Positions 10,703 to 23,259 of a DNA stretch of 64,000 bases are shown piece by piece; position 1 is the first letter of the stretch, and the number at the start of each line of letters is the position of its first letter. The DNA is taken from contig JBCAMK010000007.1 in NCBI GenBank assembly GCA_038503065.1, positions 930,001 to 994,000 on the forward strand, read 5' to 3'. Position numbers and translations under genes: made by a program. The notes beneath the pieces are model-generated. The model made no database searches. It saw only the letters and a list, made by a program, of their open reading frames with translations, and was not told the DNA's origin. The DNA is from Paragyromitra xinjiangensis. Taxonomy: Eukaryota > Ascomycota > Pezizomycetes > Pezizales > Discinaceae.

Positions 10703-11738
10703 CCTTCCCCGGTTATCCGTGTGGGATGAAAATATGGACTCCCCAGAGATAGCAGGAGAGCTTGGTTGCTGGGAATTTATATGTTGATGGGTATTTGTGA
10801 CTGGCCACGGATTCTCAAATACACGGGTACCAACTGCATCAGGCGTGTGTTTACCTTTACCTAAGCCAGTTTAACCAGTATCGTTAGCTAATTCATATCT
10901 CCCTAACTGATGTAGTAAGTCGAGGTGCGAAATACTTGGCTCCGCAGTATCCATCAAAAATTCAACGCTCCGATATCGGTTGATAAATTCTTTGCAATCT
11001 TCGAATCTCGCTAGACTCTAAGGAGGGGTTCGACCAGTTTCTGTCTTCGACTAATGCAAATTTTTCTAGTTCAGAAATGGAAGTGGGCTCAAGAACGCAG
11101 CAGACAAACCATCTAAGTGACGGGGGCGCGGTTGAGATATGTAAGCGCGGCCGGTTGCACGCTGTTGGCTGGGCTGCTGGGAAATGGTTTGCCTGAATTC
11201 GTGCTTCATCAAGCCATAACTCAATCTCCCTTGCCTTTTTAACTACATTTACATTCCATCGTTAAATATCATTCTCAAACACATTTATAAGAAAAGGCTA
11301 CACCTTCGCAGCCATATTGACGAAAAACTACCAGAAAAGCAAATCATAAACGATCACTCACCAAACCAACCAACCGCGAATTTGTAATTATGACCAAGAA
11401 ACTACTATCACATGTACACACACGTGCATAGGAGTCAAAAATCAGACACCAGTTACATATAAATTAGATCAAGAACAAGGTTCAAATCTCCAAAAGCCTT
11501 CTCAAAAAAAAAGATATTGAAAGTCACACGCGAATAATCAATTTCTTCTTACTTGTACATCATTACCAGAATCATCAAGCCCTAATCCACACAACCATAT
11601 CTGAAGCAAGATCTATCCAAAAGGTACGAAGCAACCCATGAAAGTATTATCCAGCTTGATTCATAAACCCCATCACCTAGCCCCAAGTGTCTCTAACCGA
11701 TAGCCATTAAAAAGTTCATCCTGAAGTAGAGCACAGCT
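10703..11738. other. Intergenic stretch
   Basis: About 1 kb upstream of the G-patch gene and downstream of the zinc transporter; both lie on the reverse strand. AT-rich with no supported frame. The half close to 11738 is the transporter's 3' region. Confidence 0.45.
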
Positions 11739-13341
11739 CTATGCATAACGGCCAAGAATTCTAGAGATATTTTCGTTAGCCGACAACCCTAGCAGACAAG
11801 AATGAAGATCATACCCCATCATCAACATCCCGAAGCTGACTAAAAGAACAGCAGCCACGCGTACTCTTAGTGGTGACTGGGATAACTCTCCACTAAAATC
11901 ACGAATACCTTAGTGACCAATGTATATCCTAATCGAAGAGAAACCTACTGTAAAAAGTCACGGCTGAGTAGCCCGACAAGTCCACCATATAGCAAAAACC
12001 CAGCGGACATGCTATCAAATACACCTGTCAAAATGAGAGATCTTTCACTCGCAAGATCATAGTCCTCGCGAACGGCTATCCCGATCGCAACGCCGATGGG
12101 AGTGGTGATCCCATAAATTGTTGAACAAACCCAGAGTTTCCAGTCTTTAGAATGAAGATCGTCAAGATCAACACTTGCTAACCTAGAACCGATCGCTAGT
12201 CCTTCGAAGACCTGATGAAACACGATCGCAATGAAAAGCGCCGTGAACCCATCACCTGTCGAAAGGGCCAAAGAAAGACCGAGAAAAATACTATGGAAGC
12301 AGGTACCAGCCTCCACGATGAGGATAGAGAGCAGTTCCTGTTGGCGGTGATAACGCCGGTTGACATGATGCTCATTAGTGATAGCTGCTATTTCTGCAGC
12401 TGTGAGCGGTGGGGTTTGGTTCACCGTCAGGAGATCATCCTGACAATCCATGTTGAGAGGAGTTCCCTTCGAGGAACTCTCGTAGGATGAAACTAGAACT
12501 GGTCTGTGCCCTTCGGCACGATACTGCGATCCGTCAAGGTGCGTTGGGTCGGATATCTGCAGCTCGTGTACCTCATCTGCACCAGGGTTCTGCTCGGCAT
12601 CATTTGAGAGTGCCTGATCATGGAGATATTCAACCCAACTTTTCGAGGAGAAATCGATAAGGAAGATGGCGAACATGGCTGTCATGGCGATAGCGTCAGG
12701 AAGTGATGGATAATCTACTGTGAAGAAGTCTGGAAGGCATGGGGCAGTGAGATAAGAATGTGCCGCAGGGAGAATCTATGAAAAATTTAGTCAAATCAAA
12801 CCCCGTTAAATATCAGTCATTATCGTCATAGTTGATCACTCGATCCAACTATGCAACACAAAGACAGACCCACATGTATGAACGCCGTCCCAATAATAAT
12901 TCCAGTTCCGAAATGCTTAGTAGCCCACAAAGCCCAATGGAAAGTGTTAGAAGCGATCTCGGCCATCTTCTCTTTGGTTCCTGTCAACATCGAGCCGCCG
13001 TCTTCCACCTGCAGCCGAGCACGTTCTTCGACAGCAATACGTTGCTTTTTGATCAAATGGCGCATATATATCGGCGTGTAAGCAGCCACTGAACTTGTAA
13101 CAAGCAAAACAACAAATGAAGCAAGGTGCAATTTAAGGTCATAATCGCTGCCAACCTGACGCGAACTGCCACATGAAGGCTTGTACGGTGGACCAGCAGG
13201 ATCAAGTGGCATCATAGTATGAAAATGTTCAGCGAGATCATTCAAATGCTCTTCTTCAGTCATGCCACCATGAGGGATTCCATGGCGCTTTTCGAGGTAT
13301 GCACGAGCCGCATGAGCTGCATGGGTGAAAACACGTCGCAT
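11739..13341 (-). CDS. ZIP-family zinc/iron transporter
   Basis: Three exons on the reverse strand (13341-12874, 12775-11949, 11892-11739), 482 residues. Donors are GTGGGT and GTAGGT, and phases 0 and 2 close exactly. The protein imports zinc, and possibly iron, into the cytosol across the plasma or vacuolar membrane. Visible landmarks: TM1 at ~74-94 after a Cys-Gly-Ser segment, TM2-TM3 around FGTGIIIGTAFIH|ILPAAHSYL (residues 144-164), a long His/Glu-bearing loop (~205-300), the TM4 signature H317-S-I-F-L-G322, and the TM5 signature HQVFEG at 343-348. These His/Glu residues form the ZIP metal path. The third exon supplies the last hydrophobic segment (RVAAVLLVSFGMLMMG); without it the protein would stop after TM7. 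Closest in style to Zrt1/Zrt2. Metal specificity cannot be read from sequence alone. Confidence 0.92.
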
Positions 13342-16300
13342 GTTGAAGAGGGAGGCCGTGCAGAAGGGCGGGGTTTACTATAGGGAAGCTAATACAAGTT
13401 ATCGTCCGGAATCTTTTAATAAAAGTTAGCCACGGCAAGACATTCAGATACCACCATAAGACTTACAAGTCGCAGAGTAGACGAAGTTGTACCGGGCGTT
13501 GTCCTTAGTAATTGGTCTGTCCTTGGTAATTGGTCAAGACGAATATAGGAGCTTCGACAAAACGACCTTCTATCCCTCTTAGCCCTTTCACACTTCTTTC
13601 GAAACCAGTCCCTTAGAATAACGTTCATATAGGTCGTACGAAAGGAAGAATAGTGAAGAACAGAGGAAGTATCTGAGCAAGCGGAGGAGATCAACTTATG
13701 GGAAGAATAATAAACACCCATCTGTCCTCAATAGAATGTAGTCCCGTGCATTAGATACGGACAGTGAATATCGATTCCTTTCCAGCCATGGACTCGACTC
13801 AATTCCTGATACTGCAAACCCAAAAGCATGTGGTAATGCAGAAAATTAACCGGCCATTATACCAAACACTGTCATAGCCGAGTCATCGCATAGTATATTC
13901 AGCGCCCCAAGATGTAGCTTGCGAGCCCCAAAGGTTGCAATCTCTCCTTGCAGTTGTCTCCCAGCCCTTGCATACTGGGCTGCAAACACAAGACCCCTCC
14001 CTTTATTTGGACCCACTACACCATTTAGTAGTAGTAACAGCAACATCATAATAAACAAAGTCGGTATGTTGACTATGCCCGGATACTCGATAAACTTAGT
14101 TGATCATGTGTAAGGGGCAACGACAATCAATTCTCGTCTACCTCCGAGTCGACAAAGTGGATGTATTGAGCATAGTGCCCGCGGAATGTGGGCACGTATC
14201 CCTCGAACTTGCTTTCAAAAATTACCTCATATTAGCGGTGCTCATACCCTATGATGAACGACAAGATAAGACGCCCCCAATTCCCCTCCCCATCCAACAG
14301 ACAACTGTGCATTTTAGGGGAAGATAGGCAGAGTAGAAGATGTATTCCCGCGTCCTCTCTCCAGATTTACTCCATTTTCTGTTACTCACATGTTTATCCA
14401 TTCAACCATCAGCCCCTTGGTCCAAAGCCATCACCTGCCAAATTCCGCTTCAGTCGTGGGAGAGTCAAAAAGGTCAAAAGGTATACCGGTCAAAACGTGG
14501 AATTATGAAGTAATTTTTTGTGTTTCGTCGATAGAAGTAGGGGCGAGGAGCTGGTGCACCACCCACCTGTTAAAGGTTTCTCTGACGGCTACTGAGGTTG
14601 GGAATAAATCTATGACAACCGCACCTAACCGAAAGGTTGCGTCAACAAAATAACCCCCCTAGCCACAAGGCCCACAAAGTCACCACATGCACACAGTAGG
14701 ACGAGTGACACTGTATGAATACTTGAAATTCCGCCACTCCTAACCCCCTAAAACCTAGAATATCGTAATAGCGATATGAAATTGTATATATTTCTCCCTT
14801 TAATTATACGAGAATCTAATCTAGCAGGCCGACGGTTACTTCTTGGGCAGTCTTCAAAAGATACAAATCGACTGATCTAGCAACCAGAGCATATCCTACA
14901 AACCCCCAAACTTATTTCAATACTTCATAACTTACCTATCTTGCTTCAGTGTTATCAGAACAAAAGTCATGGTCCAATCAGCCTATGCGTGTTTGGTTTA
15001 GTCAGCAAACTAGCCTCTTGGTATTGATATCAAGATCAAGTCCTACCCAACTGCAGTGGTGCCACGGGTTTCTGTGATTATGGTCTTCCCAAGCCCCAGA
15101 TCCGAACATCTGCTTCCACCCCCGAAAGAGGAACTATTTCAGAAGGTTCCCCATTGTGTAAAGAGCATCGACTAGTCTAAAAATAAGCCATATTTCCTTC
15201 GTCTGCACCTAAGCTGGAGAGCTCGCTTCGGCACAGAGTGGGAGACCTCCACACACGTGCACGGATGCGCGTTGTTTCTTGCATCGCGGAAAAATGAGCT
15301 GGGCGCAAGACGTCTGCTCGCCGGCTGAGACAGAACCAACGCATCAGGGCGTCATTTGAGACAGAAGTCTCACCCTGTTTCCGGAAAATTGGCCACCAAC
15401 CCATAGTTTATGGTGGTACACGTATATTTCCGAGTGAGAATGTGTGATATCTAACCCTTTCAATGGGCGATGTACTTTCTTGGCTCTAGCCAAACCATCG
15501 AGACTCCCTTTTTCAAGAAGAACTTTAGAGGGCTGAGCACACATGTGTGTACATGTAGTTATCTTGTGTAATGGCTGCGGGATTTTGGCTGATCCACATC
15601 ATGCATGCTGCCACTTTTCGGCTGCGGCCAGTTATGAACTATCACTTGTCGCAGTGATAGAATTCAGCTACTACTTTCCTATGGCGATTGGCATGACTGT
15701 TTGTGGGTGGGTTGTTTTTTTTTGTGCCTTTCTTTGCTCGAAATACTATGGGTCCCTTCGATTCGTTCATTACTCGCAATGCATTACCACCTCGGATCCG
15801 TTCGCTCCAATTTTTTCCGAAATGCGAAGTTGACGTCCGGCAGGCTATTGTGCAGTAAATTCAGCCAGTGAACACCAATATCAAGTATACGCGTAACCTT
15901 TTATGGTGATTAGAGGGGAAGGCTGCGTTTGCACATTAAAGGTGCTGAAAGATGCAAAATTGTCCGGTGACTCCATCTATCGAACGATACCTATCTGACC
16001 TTATGTCGATAATAATGATGATAAGTTGTTATCGAATGTACGGCTGAACGAGAGTTGATATTAAAATCGGAGAAGTGAGGCAGGTGCATTTTCTTGGTCG
16101 GCGAGAAGAATTGGGACAATCTTTGATATCTACATAGAAGTGGCGGATGTGGGGTCCGGAGGGGGCAGTGTGTGGATCACTGATATCATTTATAGAAAAA
16201 AACTCGAAAATTCTAAAAGGCTGCTGCGCACGACAAAAAGTAAAGCTGAATGCGAGACATGAAGTCGAATCAAAGTGTTACCCTCTCTGCCAAGGTTGCG

Positions 16301-18145
16301 TGACACTAATTTAATAATGTTACAAGCGTGGGATGAACATTGGAGCCTTAAGACAAGGCTCGGGAAAAGATAAGAATTGCACCATACCGGAGATGACAGG
16401 GTTAGGTATCGGAGGGCCCGCACTACACCGGCTGTACCTAGTTATATCGGAAAGAGATTAACAAAGATGATATCAGGATGCTGTTCTTGCTTTTTGCTAT
16501 GGGTTCCTGGCGGCAATTTTTATGTGCTGTCAAATGCCAATCGTAAAACGGTATCTGAGCATGCGAGATAGTGACCTCTGTCGTGCCTAGGAGGATATGT
16601 TGACGGGAATCTGAGCGCCACAGTCTATTACAAGAACCTTGCTGAAATATTGGAAGTTTCGATAATCACAGCCAATTTTGGGCATATCAATGGTACTGCC
16701 TATAGCATTTATGGTAGAGCTTGGAGAAGAATGTTACTCGTGGTGGGTCCGTTGTCCTTTATACCATGTAAACTCCTTGTAGGGCATAGGTACCTTGCAT
16801 ATTTGCTTGGAGGTAGCGATATGGGTACGTAAGCGCTTAAATCGTAACAAATACCTTGATTTCCTGAAGTAGCAGTGTTGACGTTGACATGACAAACGAA
16901 TATAGAAATTCATCTGACGGTAGTTCCCGCGAATCAAGATTTGAAGCTGCAGGGGTTCGGAGGCCGAGTCACGGACCTGCGGGCATCGGGGCGGATAAAT
17001 TGGCGCCGGAGCAAATATAACTTTCTTATCAGCATCAGCTTAACCTGGACTGCGGGGCATCCGGGGCGGTCAGTAGGGCGTGCAGATACCATCAATTAAT
17101 GATGAGTACCTATCTTGGAGTGACAATTAACTGCGGCTGCAGAGGCGAAGAGATTTTACGCTCTTACTCTGATAGCTTATGTACTAATCTTTAATTTCCG
17201 GAAAGCGAGCAGGGATAGCTACTCAAAGCGAGCCGTTTTTGCATGGCGGCTTGATCGTTTCACGAATCGCGATCTGGCAAGCAAGTGTCTAGCTGTCGCT
17301 GTTGTCGTTCAGACTGTTCTCCTAAGTTTTTTTTGCTGTTTCGACTTTCCAACCCGTCTGATCCATGTCACAGATTCCGAATCAGTGTAGACGCACATGG
17401 TTCTCACCATTGGATTCAGAAAGTGTGTTACCGGATGTGGGGTTCTATTTACCCCAAGTCATATGAAACTTGGTGTTTCTGAAACTATTTTTTTGTTTAA
17501 AAGGGTATGTCTCGCTTGGATCTCTAAGCCGTGGTCTCGCGATGAACACGTCTTCTATGATTTCTTGTTAAGGACAATGATTGGATGGGAAGTGAAGCAG
17601 CGAGTGCGGCGGCTGCTGCTACTAGGCTGCTGGGTGTTGTATTCAATCAAGTGTCAATCAAGTCAGCTTGGTTGCACGGTTCCGTGCATCAATCCGTGGT
17701 GCCCTTGTCTGCCGTTGCTCGGCTGGTTTTTTCCGGTTGACTGGCTCGTTTGTGCGCGTCCAGTAGTAGTCGCCCCTTTCCTTTGAATATTCATAGGTAC
17801 TAGATATTCTGACAGTCCGCTATCGTCATCATTCCATTATTGTGCTTTACTAGTGTTCCAGATTTCCTTGTTTTCCCGCCTTTCTCCCTTCTAAATAACT
17901 GTTCTGATTCCCCCATCTGTCCTCTCTTTCCCTTCTTTTCTTTCCCTTCCTTCCTCTTTCCCTTTTTATCCACATCCTTATTGCTTGCTTTCTTGCTCGC
18001 TCGCTCGCTCGTTCGTTCGTCACCCTCGTTTTTAAACTTTATTTCAGCCAACCCCCCGGCATCACTTCTTGTACAAGTACATTCATTTCCAGCAGCGTCA
18101 ACTTCCACCGCTGTCGTTTACCAGGCGGGGAAGCAAATATAAATA
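13342..18145. other. 4.8 kb gene-free stretch
   Basis: No supported gene on either strand; frames are short and overlapping. One TACATGTA palindrome lies at 15550-15557. The distal end is the promoter and leader of the next gene. A decayed transposon is possible, but I see no terminal repeats or conserved enzyme motifs. Confidence 0.5.
17855..18025 (+). promoter_or_regulatory. Pyrimidine-rich promoter/leader tract
   Basis: A nearly continuous C/T tract with CTCG/TTCG tandem words near 17995-18020, ending about 120 bases before the ATG at 18146. CT-rich tracts just upstream of the start are typical of strongly transcribed filamentous-fungal genes. Assignment is by position and composition only. 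Confidence 0.5.
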
Positions 18146-19795
18146 ATGTCGAAAGGGAATTCATCAAAGCCTGCTGCTGTTAGGAAAGATGCAACGCAGC
18201 CATCAGTGGAGGGTGTTAAGAAGGAACGGAGCTTCAGATCTTTATTTTCCTTCTTCAAATCCTCAAAACATGACAAGAAATCTGCTAGCCTACCTGAACC
18301 CCGTTACCCCAATAGATCTGCCACGAAGACAATAGGCCTCTCTACTGCCTCGTTGCCAGCCCAGACTTCTAAGGAGAATGAGGATGATGAAAATTCGGAC
18401 AGCGATTCCCCTCGAGCAGCTGGTCATTGGCATTCGACCACCTCTCTCCCCTCTCAAGTTCGACCACCTTTCGCTCGTCATTCACCAACCTCTTCTTCAT
18501 CGTCAGCCTCTTCGTTCGAATTCCCATCGGATGCATCCACAGCCGCAACCTCGCCCTCCAACTCATCTCCCTCAGTCTTGATAAAGTCATTATCATCAGC
18601 TTCCGTAACTACCAATGGTTCGACGGCATCAGTAGCTAGCTCTCCGTCATTGGAGCATAGTTCTCCACCAAACCAAACATCCACCAAACCGCTTAAAATG
18701 TCGAAGCCTTCGAAAAGAGCCACGGACAGCTACCAGAAACAGCCATCACCATTGTCGAGTGTTATGGACGCCCATTCACCATACATATTTCCTGCTCCGC
18801 CTCAAATGTCTGCCCACGATGGCCAAATTAGGAGGAGAAGTTCCTTGGGCAGCTTTTTGCTCCGCCGAAGCCACTCCCACCCAGATCTTGCGGATCTTAC
18901 ACCAGAAGAACTTCCTCCACTACCTCCTATGCCAGCATCGGCACCTTCGGGACCAGCATCTTCATATTTTGCTATTTCGCGCGCGAAAACCTTTCGCAGA
19001 AGGTCTGCTGATTCTCGAAAAAGGGATGGTATTGGTGGTTACACCGACCAGGAAAAAATAGAACGGATTTCGATTTTAGGAGCTGATCCCGTTGGATACG
19101 GATACTATCTTTATCCCACTTCACAAAAGGAGACTAATAATCGGCGGAACAGCGGCATGGGACAGCCTTCTGGCAAGCGTGGAAAGCCCGGTTATGTCGA
19201 TGACTGGAATAAAGGCAGCTGGGGGGGATCAGGCTCTGAAGGGTTCGGAGGTGGTCGTGGTGGTGGCACTGGAACGCCAAGTGGTAGGGCTTGGAAGGAT
19301 TCAAGGGGTCGCGGCTTCCGGAGGACTGTTGCGCAACAAGCAATTCCAGAAGAAGCAGGAGACGCATTCGATTCAGAAAGCACGACCTCGAAATCAACCG
19401 GCCCTAGCAGACGTTCCTCCGAAGGGTTTAGCCTTGGTCCTGAGTATTTGCGGCAAAATCCGACCTCGGCAGGGCCCGTTTCTTCGATTTCTCAAAACCA
19501 AACAGCGGTTGCCGATAAAATAGCATTAGATAAAAAGGAATGCGATTCAGTACAAACCTCTTGTGCTCAGGCGAATTTACCGCAAGATCGGGATCAAGTC
19601 GGCGAGGCGGTATCGAGGAAATCGCAACAGGAAGCGCAGAAGGCTATGGATACCACCGATTTTGCAGTTGAGGGGTTTGATGGGAAGATGATAAACTTTT
19701 CGCGCCCAAATACTGCAGGCACTGGCGAACAAACAGGAGTGATTGGGGCGAAAGATAATCTGCCTATGGTTAGGATCGACATGATCGAGGCTTGA
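18146..19795 (+). CDS. Ser-rich basic hypothetical protein
   Basis: Single exon, 549 residues, ATG in context AATAATGTC. I do not recognise a family. The N-terminus is short and basic with an aromatic patch (FRSLFSFFKSSKHDKK, ~29-44). A long Ser/Thr/Pro-rich disordered region follows. A cluster of possible basophilic kinase sites (RRRSSLGSFLLRRSHSHPDL, ~229-248) precedes a Pro run. The segment EKIERISILGADPVGYGYYL near 305-330 is the most fold-like part, then a Gly/Ser/Trp-rich patch (~357-376). The R-R-x-S motifs suggest phosphorylation by PKA- or Ypk-type kinases, and the basic N-terminus could associate with membrane; both are inferences. No signal peptide or TM segment. Confidence 0.75.
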   Translation: MSKGNSSKPAAVRKDATQPSVEGVKKERSFRSLFSFFKSSKHDKKSASLPEPRYPNRSATKTIGLSTASLPAQTSKENEDDENSDSDSPRAAGHWHSTTSLPSQVRPPFARHSPTSSSSSASSFEFPSDASTAATSPSNSSPSVLIKSLSSASVTTNGSTASVASSPSLEHSSPPNQTSTKPLKMSKPSKRATDSYQKQPSPLSSVMDAHSPYIFPAPPQMSAHDGQIRRRSSLGSFLLRRSHSHPDLADLTPEELPPLPPMPASAPSGPASSYFAISRAKTFRRRSADSRKRDGIGGYTDQEKIERISILGADPVGYGYYLYPTSQKETNNRRNSGMGQPSGKRGKPGYVDDWNKGSWGGSGSEGFGGGRGGGTGTPSGRAWKDSRGRGFRRTVAQQAIPEEAGDAFDSESTTSKSTGPSRRSSEGFSLGPEYLRQNPTSAGPVSSISQNQTAVADKIALDKKECDSVQTSCAQANLPQDRDQVGEAVSRKSQQEAQKAMDTTDFAVEGFDGKMINFSRPNTAGTGEQTGVIGAKDNLPMVRIDMIEA

Positions 19796-22700
19796 GTTGT
19801 GGCTAGAGATCCTATATGCAGGGTTAGGGGTTTGTTTATTTAGGGTATTACACATTCGCTTGGAATCTGCTCTTTTGGGGGGCATGTTGATTGCAAGATT
19901 TAGAGATACGACCAATGGACATGAGGGTGGGAAAAATACATAGAGAAACAGGACAATGCCCCGGGTTTTTTCTTTTCGGGTTTCTTTTCATTTTTATTCT
20001 TGTATACCTTTTCTGCACATAAGTTTTATTGGCCTTTATTTTTACGGGCCTGCGAGCTTTCACTAGCCTTTTTAACGAAGCGAGCAGTCTTTGCCTTCTC
20101 AGTTTATTTTCTTTTGTTTCTTTCTTTCTAGCGATGGGTGGCTTTTTCTTTGCAATTGCAATTGCTAGCACCGGCGAACAGTGGCGTTTCCGTATAAGGC
20201 GTCCCCCTTTTTTTTACCAATAGCGGTAACATTTAATTCTGCATGTTTTCCTTTTCCTTCTTTATAATTCGGATAGGGAGGGTGCTAGAATTCGGATGGG
20301 ATCGGAAATTTACTTGTGTATTTACGCTGTCCGCTCTCGTCTTTCCTGAGTGAGTGATATATTGTGCAGCGCCATATGCATTGTGGTGTATCCTCCGTGT
20401 CAACTTGGTTTCCCGACAAGGTGAGCGTTTCCTCTTCCCGAATGACGTTAAGTGAACCGTTATTACCGTAGCCACTTTTAGAAACCTTTTATTTGCGAAA
20501 CCACCCACTGTAATTGGGCGAATTAACAGGAGAATAAATAGACTCGCTTTTCGTCCCGACTTCATCTCGCTTCGCCGGCACCCAGTGATCGTGACGGATG
20601 AGAGTGATGACGACCACACCAAGGTGCGTACACTTTGTATCGGAAACGATCAGATGAACACCTAGGGCGAAAGCCCTTAATTCATACACAGCATTGGCCC
20701 GGCGATGGGGGTTTGATCCATTCGTAGGGGGCCAGGACATAACGATCGGTGAATATCGCCATCATCTTGGCTTGAGCCTCGCTTGTAGGAGAGGTTAATT
20801 CGGGGTATGGTCATAGCGTGGAGCTTAAGCCTGAGCAAGGCGTTGATTTTGAGTTATGCATATTTTTTTGTGCATGATGGTCGAGTCGGGCGGCTTTGTT
20901 AATGTTAGGGCGCCTTCTCTGCATCGTGGAGCAGGTGGATTGTGAAGGTAGATAAGCAGAGTTAGCATCGTGACTTGGAATGATATGGTGGGAGTATGTG
21001 GGCGATCTGAATCCTGATCGCAGCCTCGTTGAGATGCGGTTATGGGTGGCTGGAATATTTCGAAGAAGTGGTTAAAGCCGAAAGGGACAATAGCGCCGTT
21101 GGGAATCGCCAGTCGATGGGGGGGCTCATCGATGATAAAGATGGATGGGGGTGCAATTTTGGTGGGGTGCATTTGGCTTGCGGGTTAACAAAGGGGAGGG
21201 GTTTTGGGGGAGGGGGGTTTTGTTGACTCGTTATTGACCAGGGAGGAATTCGCGAAGGCGGGGTTTGTTGAAATAACAACTGCTGTCTGTCTGTCTGTCT
21301 TCCTGCGAGTGTTGCGAGTGTTGGTACCGTATCAACATAGTCGAGGTACATGTACGGGATTGAAGGCAAGCCCGATCGGCGAGGGTGCAGGATGTAGATG
21401 GAAGTAGAATACTGGTACTCGCCTCAGTGGTGGATGAATCTGTATCGTAGCACGATTTCTCACGCAACCCCCCCTCGATGTCTCTCCTCCCCTCCTCCTA
21501 TAACCCCCTCCTCCAACCGGTATCCCCCCCACCCAACTTGTAAGGGGAGGGGTGCACGCAGTGAGAACCAGCAAGGGACAAGTTATCCACGCTTCGGGCC
21601 AGAACCCGCAGGAAAAAAGAAGTTGATGGAACCGATGCCCTGTCCGTCCCGTTTCTTTTTCCAGCGGAATGGATCAATTGCAACACCCTCAACGTCCCTC
21701 GTGCTCTCATTTTCCCTCCTTCTCCCCATTTTCCATCCCCACAAGCCTGGTGGATTAAGAGTTCCAGAGCAGCTTTTTTATTTTATTTTCATCCCTGTCT
21801 GGGCTGCGTACGCGTCTGTCCTATATCATAAGCTGATCCCACTTCCCACTTCCTCCAACCCCCTCCATCGCTTTCTCTGGCTTGCCCGCACCAACATCCA
21901 TTCAGTTCTCCGCAGTAGCCAGACCCCCCCTCCTTCCGGCGACTTGTGATATGGATCGTAAAAAGCATACCCCCCCTCCACATCCTCATCCGCCTCTAGC
22001 ATCCCCTCCCCTCCCATTCTCCTGTTTTTTACTTGTTATCCCCATCCTTGTTTAGTTAGTTGGTCCTTCTTGTTTTGTCCTTCCATTCGCTTTGGCTGTC
22101 ATCAGCAGAAAGCTATGTTAGTCCAAAGTGGTCAGGTTGACTTCAGACCATCAACGAACGATGATAGAACGATCGGCATCGTAGGAATAAAAAAATTGAA
22201 GGTCATCCCCCTCGTGCGTCTCTCTCTTCTTGTGTACGCGCATATGTATGCACATGTAGAGTACCTACCTCTTATATCCACGCATCGATAGAAGAAGAGG
22301 CTCTTCTTCTTCCATCTTCCATCTGGTCTAGTTTTTGTGTCATTTGACGATCCAAGCCTTCTCCCTCTGGCCGAGCTATTGTCCCCGCAGTCATTCCGGG
22401 GGGAGGGTGGAGGGGGGGTAGGCAACAAAGAGAGCGGAAAAGCTAGCTAGTGCCCAGTCCAAACACCCCCCTTCTGCAACACAACCCCCCCCTCTGGTGA
22501 GCGGTCTGCTCCACCCACCCCCCGGGACCTCTGTCCTGGGTATGTGAGTGGTGCTCGTGCTGGTGGTGTGTGCGAGCATGGCGCAGGTTAAGAAACAGCT
22601 AAAAAGGAGAGGGGAATCGTCTACCAGAGCGAGCGAAGAGGCTACTAGACAATTCTACTACCACCATTACTTACCCCAATATTACCCTTCCCTATTTTCA

Positions 22701-23259
22701 CCCTTCCTTTCACTTTCTCCATCCTCGCGCTCTCTCTATCTCTATCTCTATCTGTATCTCTCTCTATCTCGGTGGAGTTGCTGCTGCTGCTGGGCATACA
22801 CACAACTCACACGAGAACCGTTTTTTTATCGATACCGCGACAAGGCACGTCGTACGTCATTCTCAGAAAAAGCCAAAAAAAAAAGCTGTTACCCCCTCCA
22901 AACGCGTCTCACCAAAATCAAAACTTCGCTCATTCATTTTATCCCCAAAGCCCTCACTAGCTCACACTCCAACGGCGACAACTCCATATAAACGCTCACT
23001 CACTCTAATTTACCTCCTCTGGTGTCCATCTGAATAGAGAAATTTAACTTGCTCATTTCCATCTTTAAAACTGCTGCTACGTTCTGGTTCAAGATTCTAC
23101 AGCCACTACAGACACTACAATTCCCTGGTTCGCAAATTCTTTTTTGATATCGGGGGGAAACCCAGACTACCCAAATCTTTCGAAGTGGCTTCCCCATCAG
23201 TCCACGGTGTGCTAGCCCATGAGGGTTCGGCGGGCACCAAAAGGAAACGAACCGGCGAG
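19796..23259. other. 3.5 kb intergenic stretch with simple repeats
   Basis: No supported gene. It contains a CTGT tandem run (21283-21300), long C-rich blocks around 21470-21560 and 22390-22520, a TCTATC-type microsatellite (22731-22770) and one TACATGTA (21347-21354). A 183-codon frame at 21398-21949 was considered and rejected. The last part is the leader of the RNase H gene. Confidence 0.5.
22731..22770. repeat. TCTATC-type microsatellite
   Basis: Imperfect tandem TCTATC/TCTC units over about 40 bases, in the spacer upstream of the RNase H gene. Confidence 0.8.

Noticed and set aside
21398..21949. 183-codon forward frame with a real ATG
   Set aside because: It lies in C-rich spacer with simple repeats; the translation is Pro/Ser noise and several other frames are also open there.
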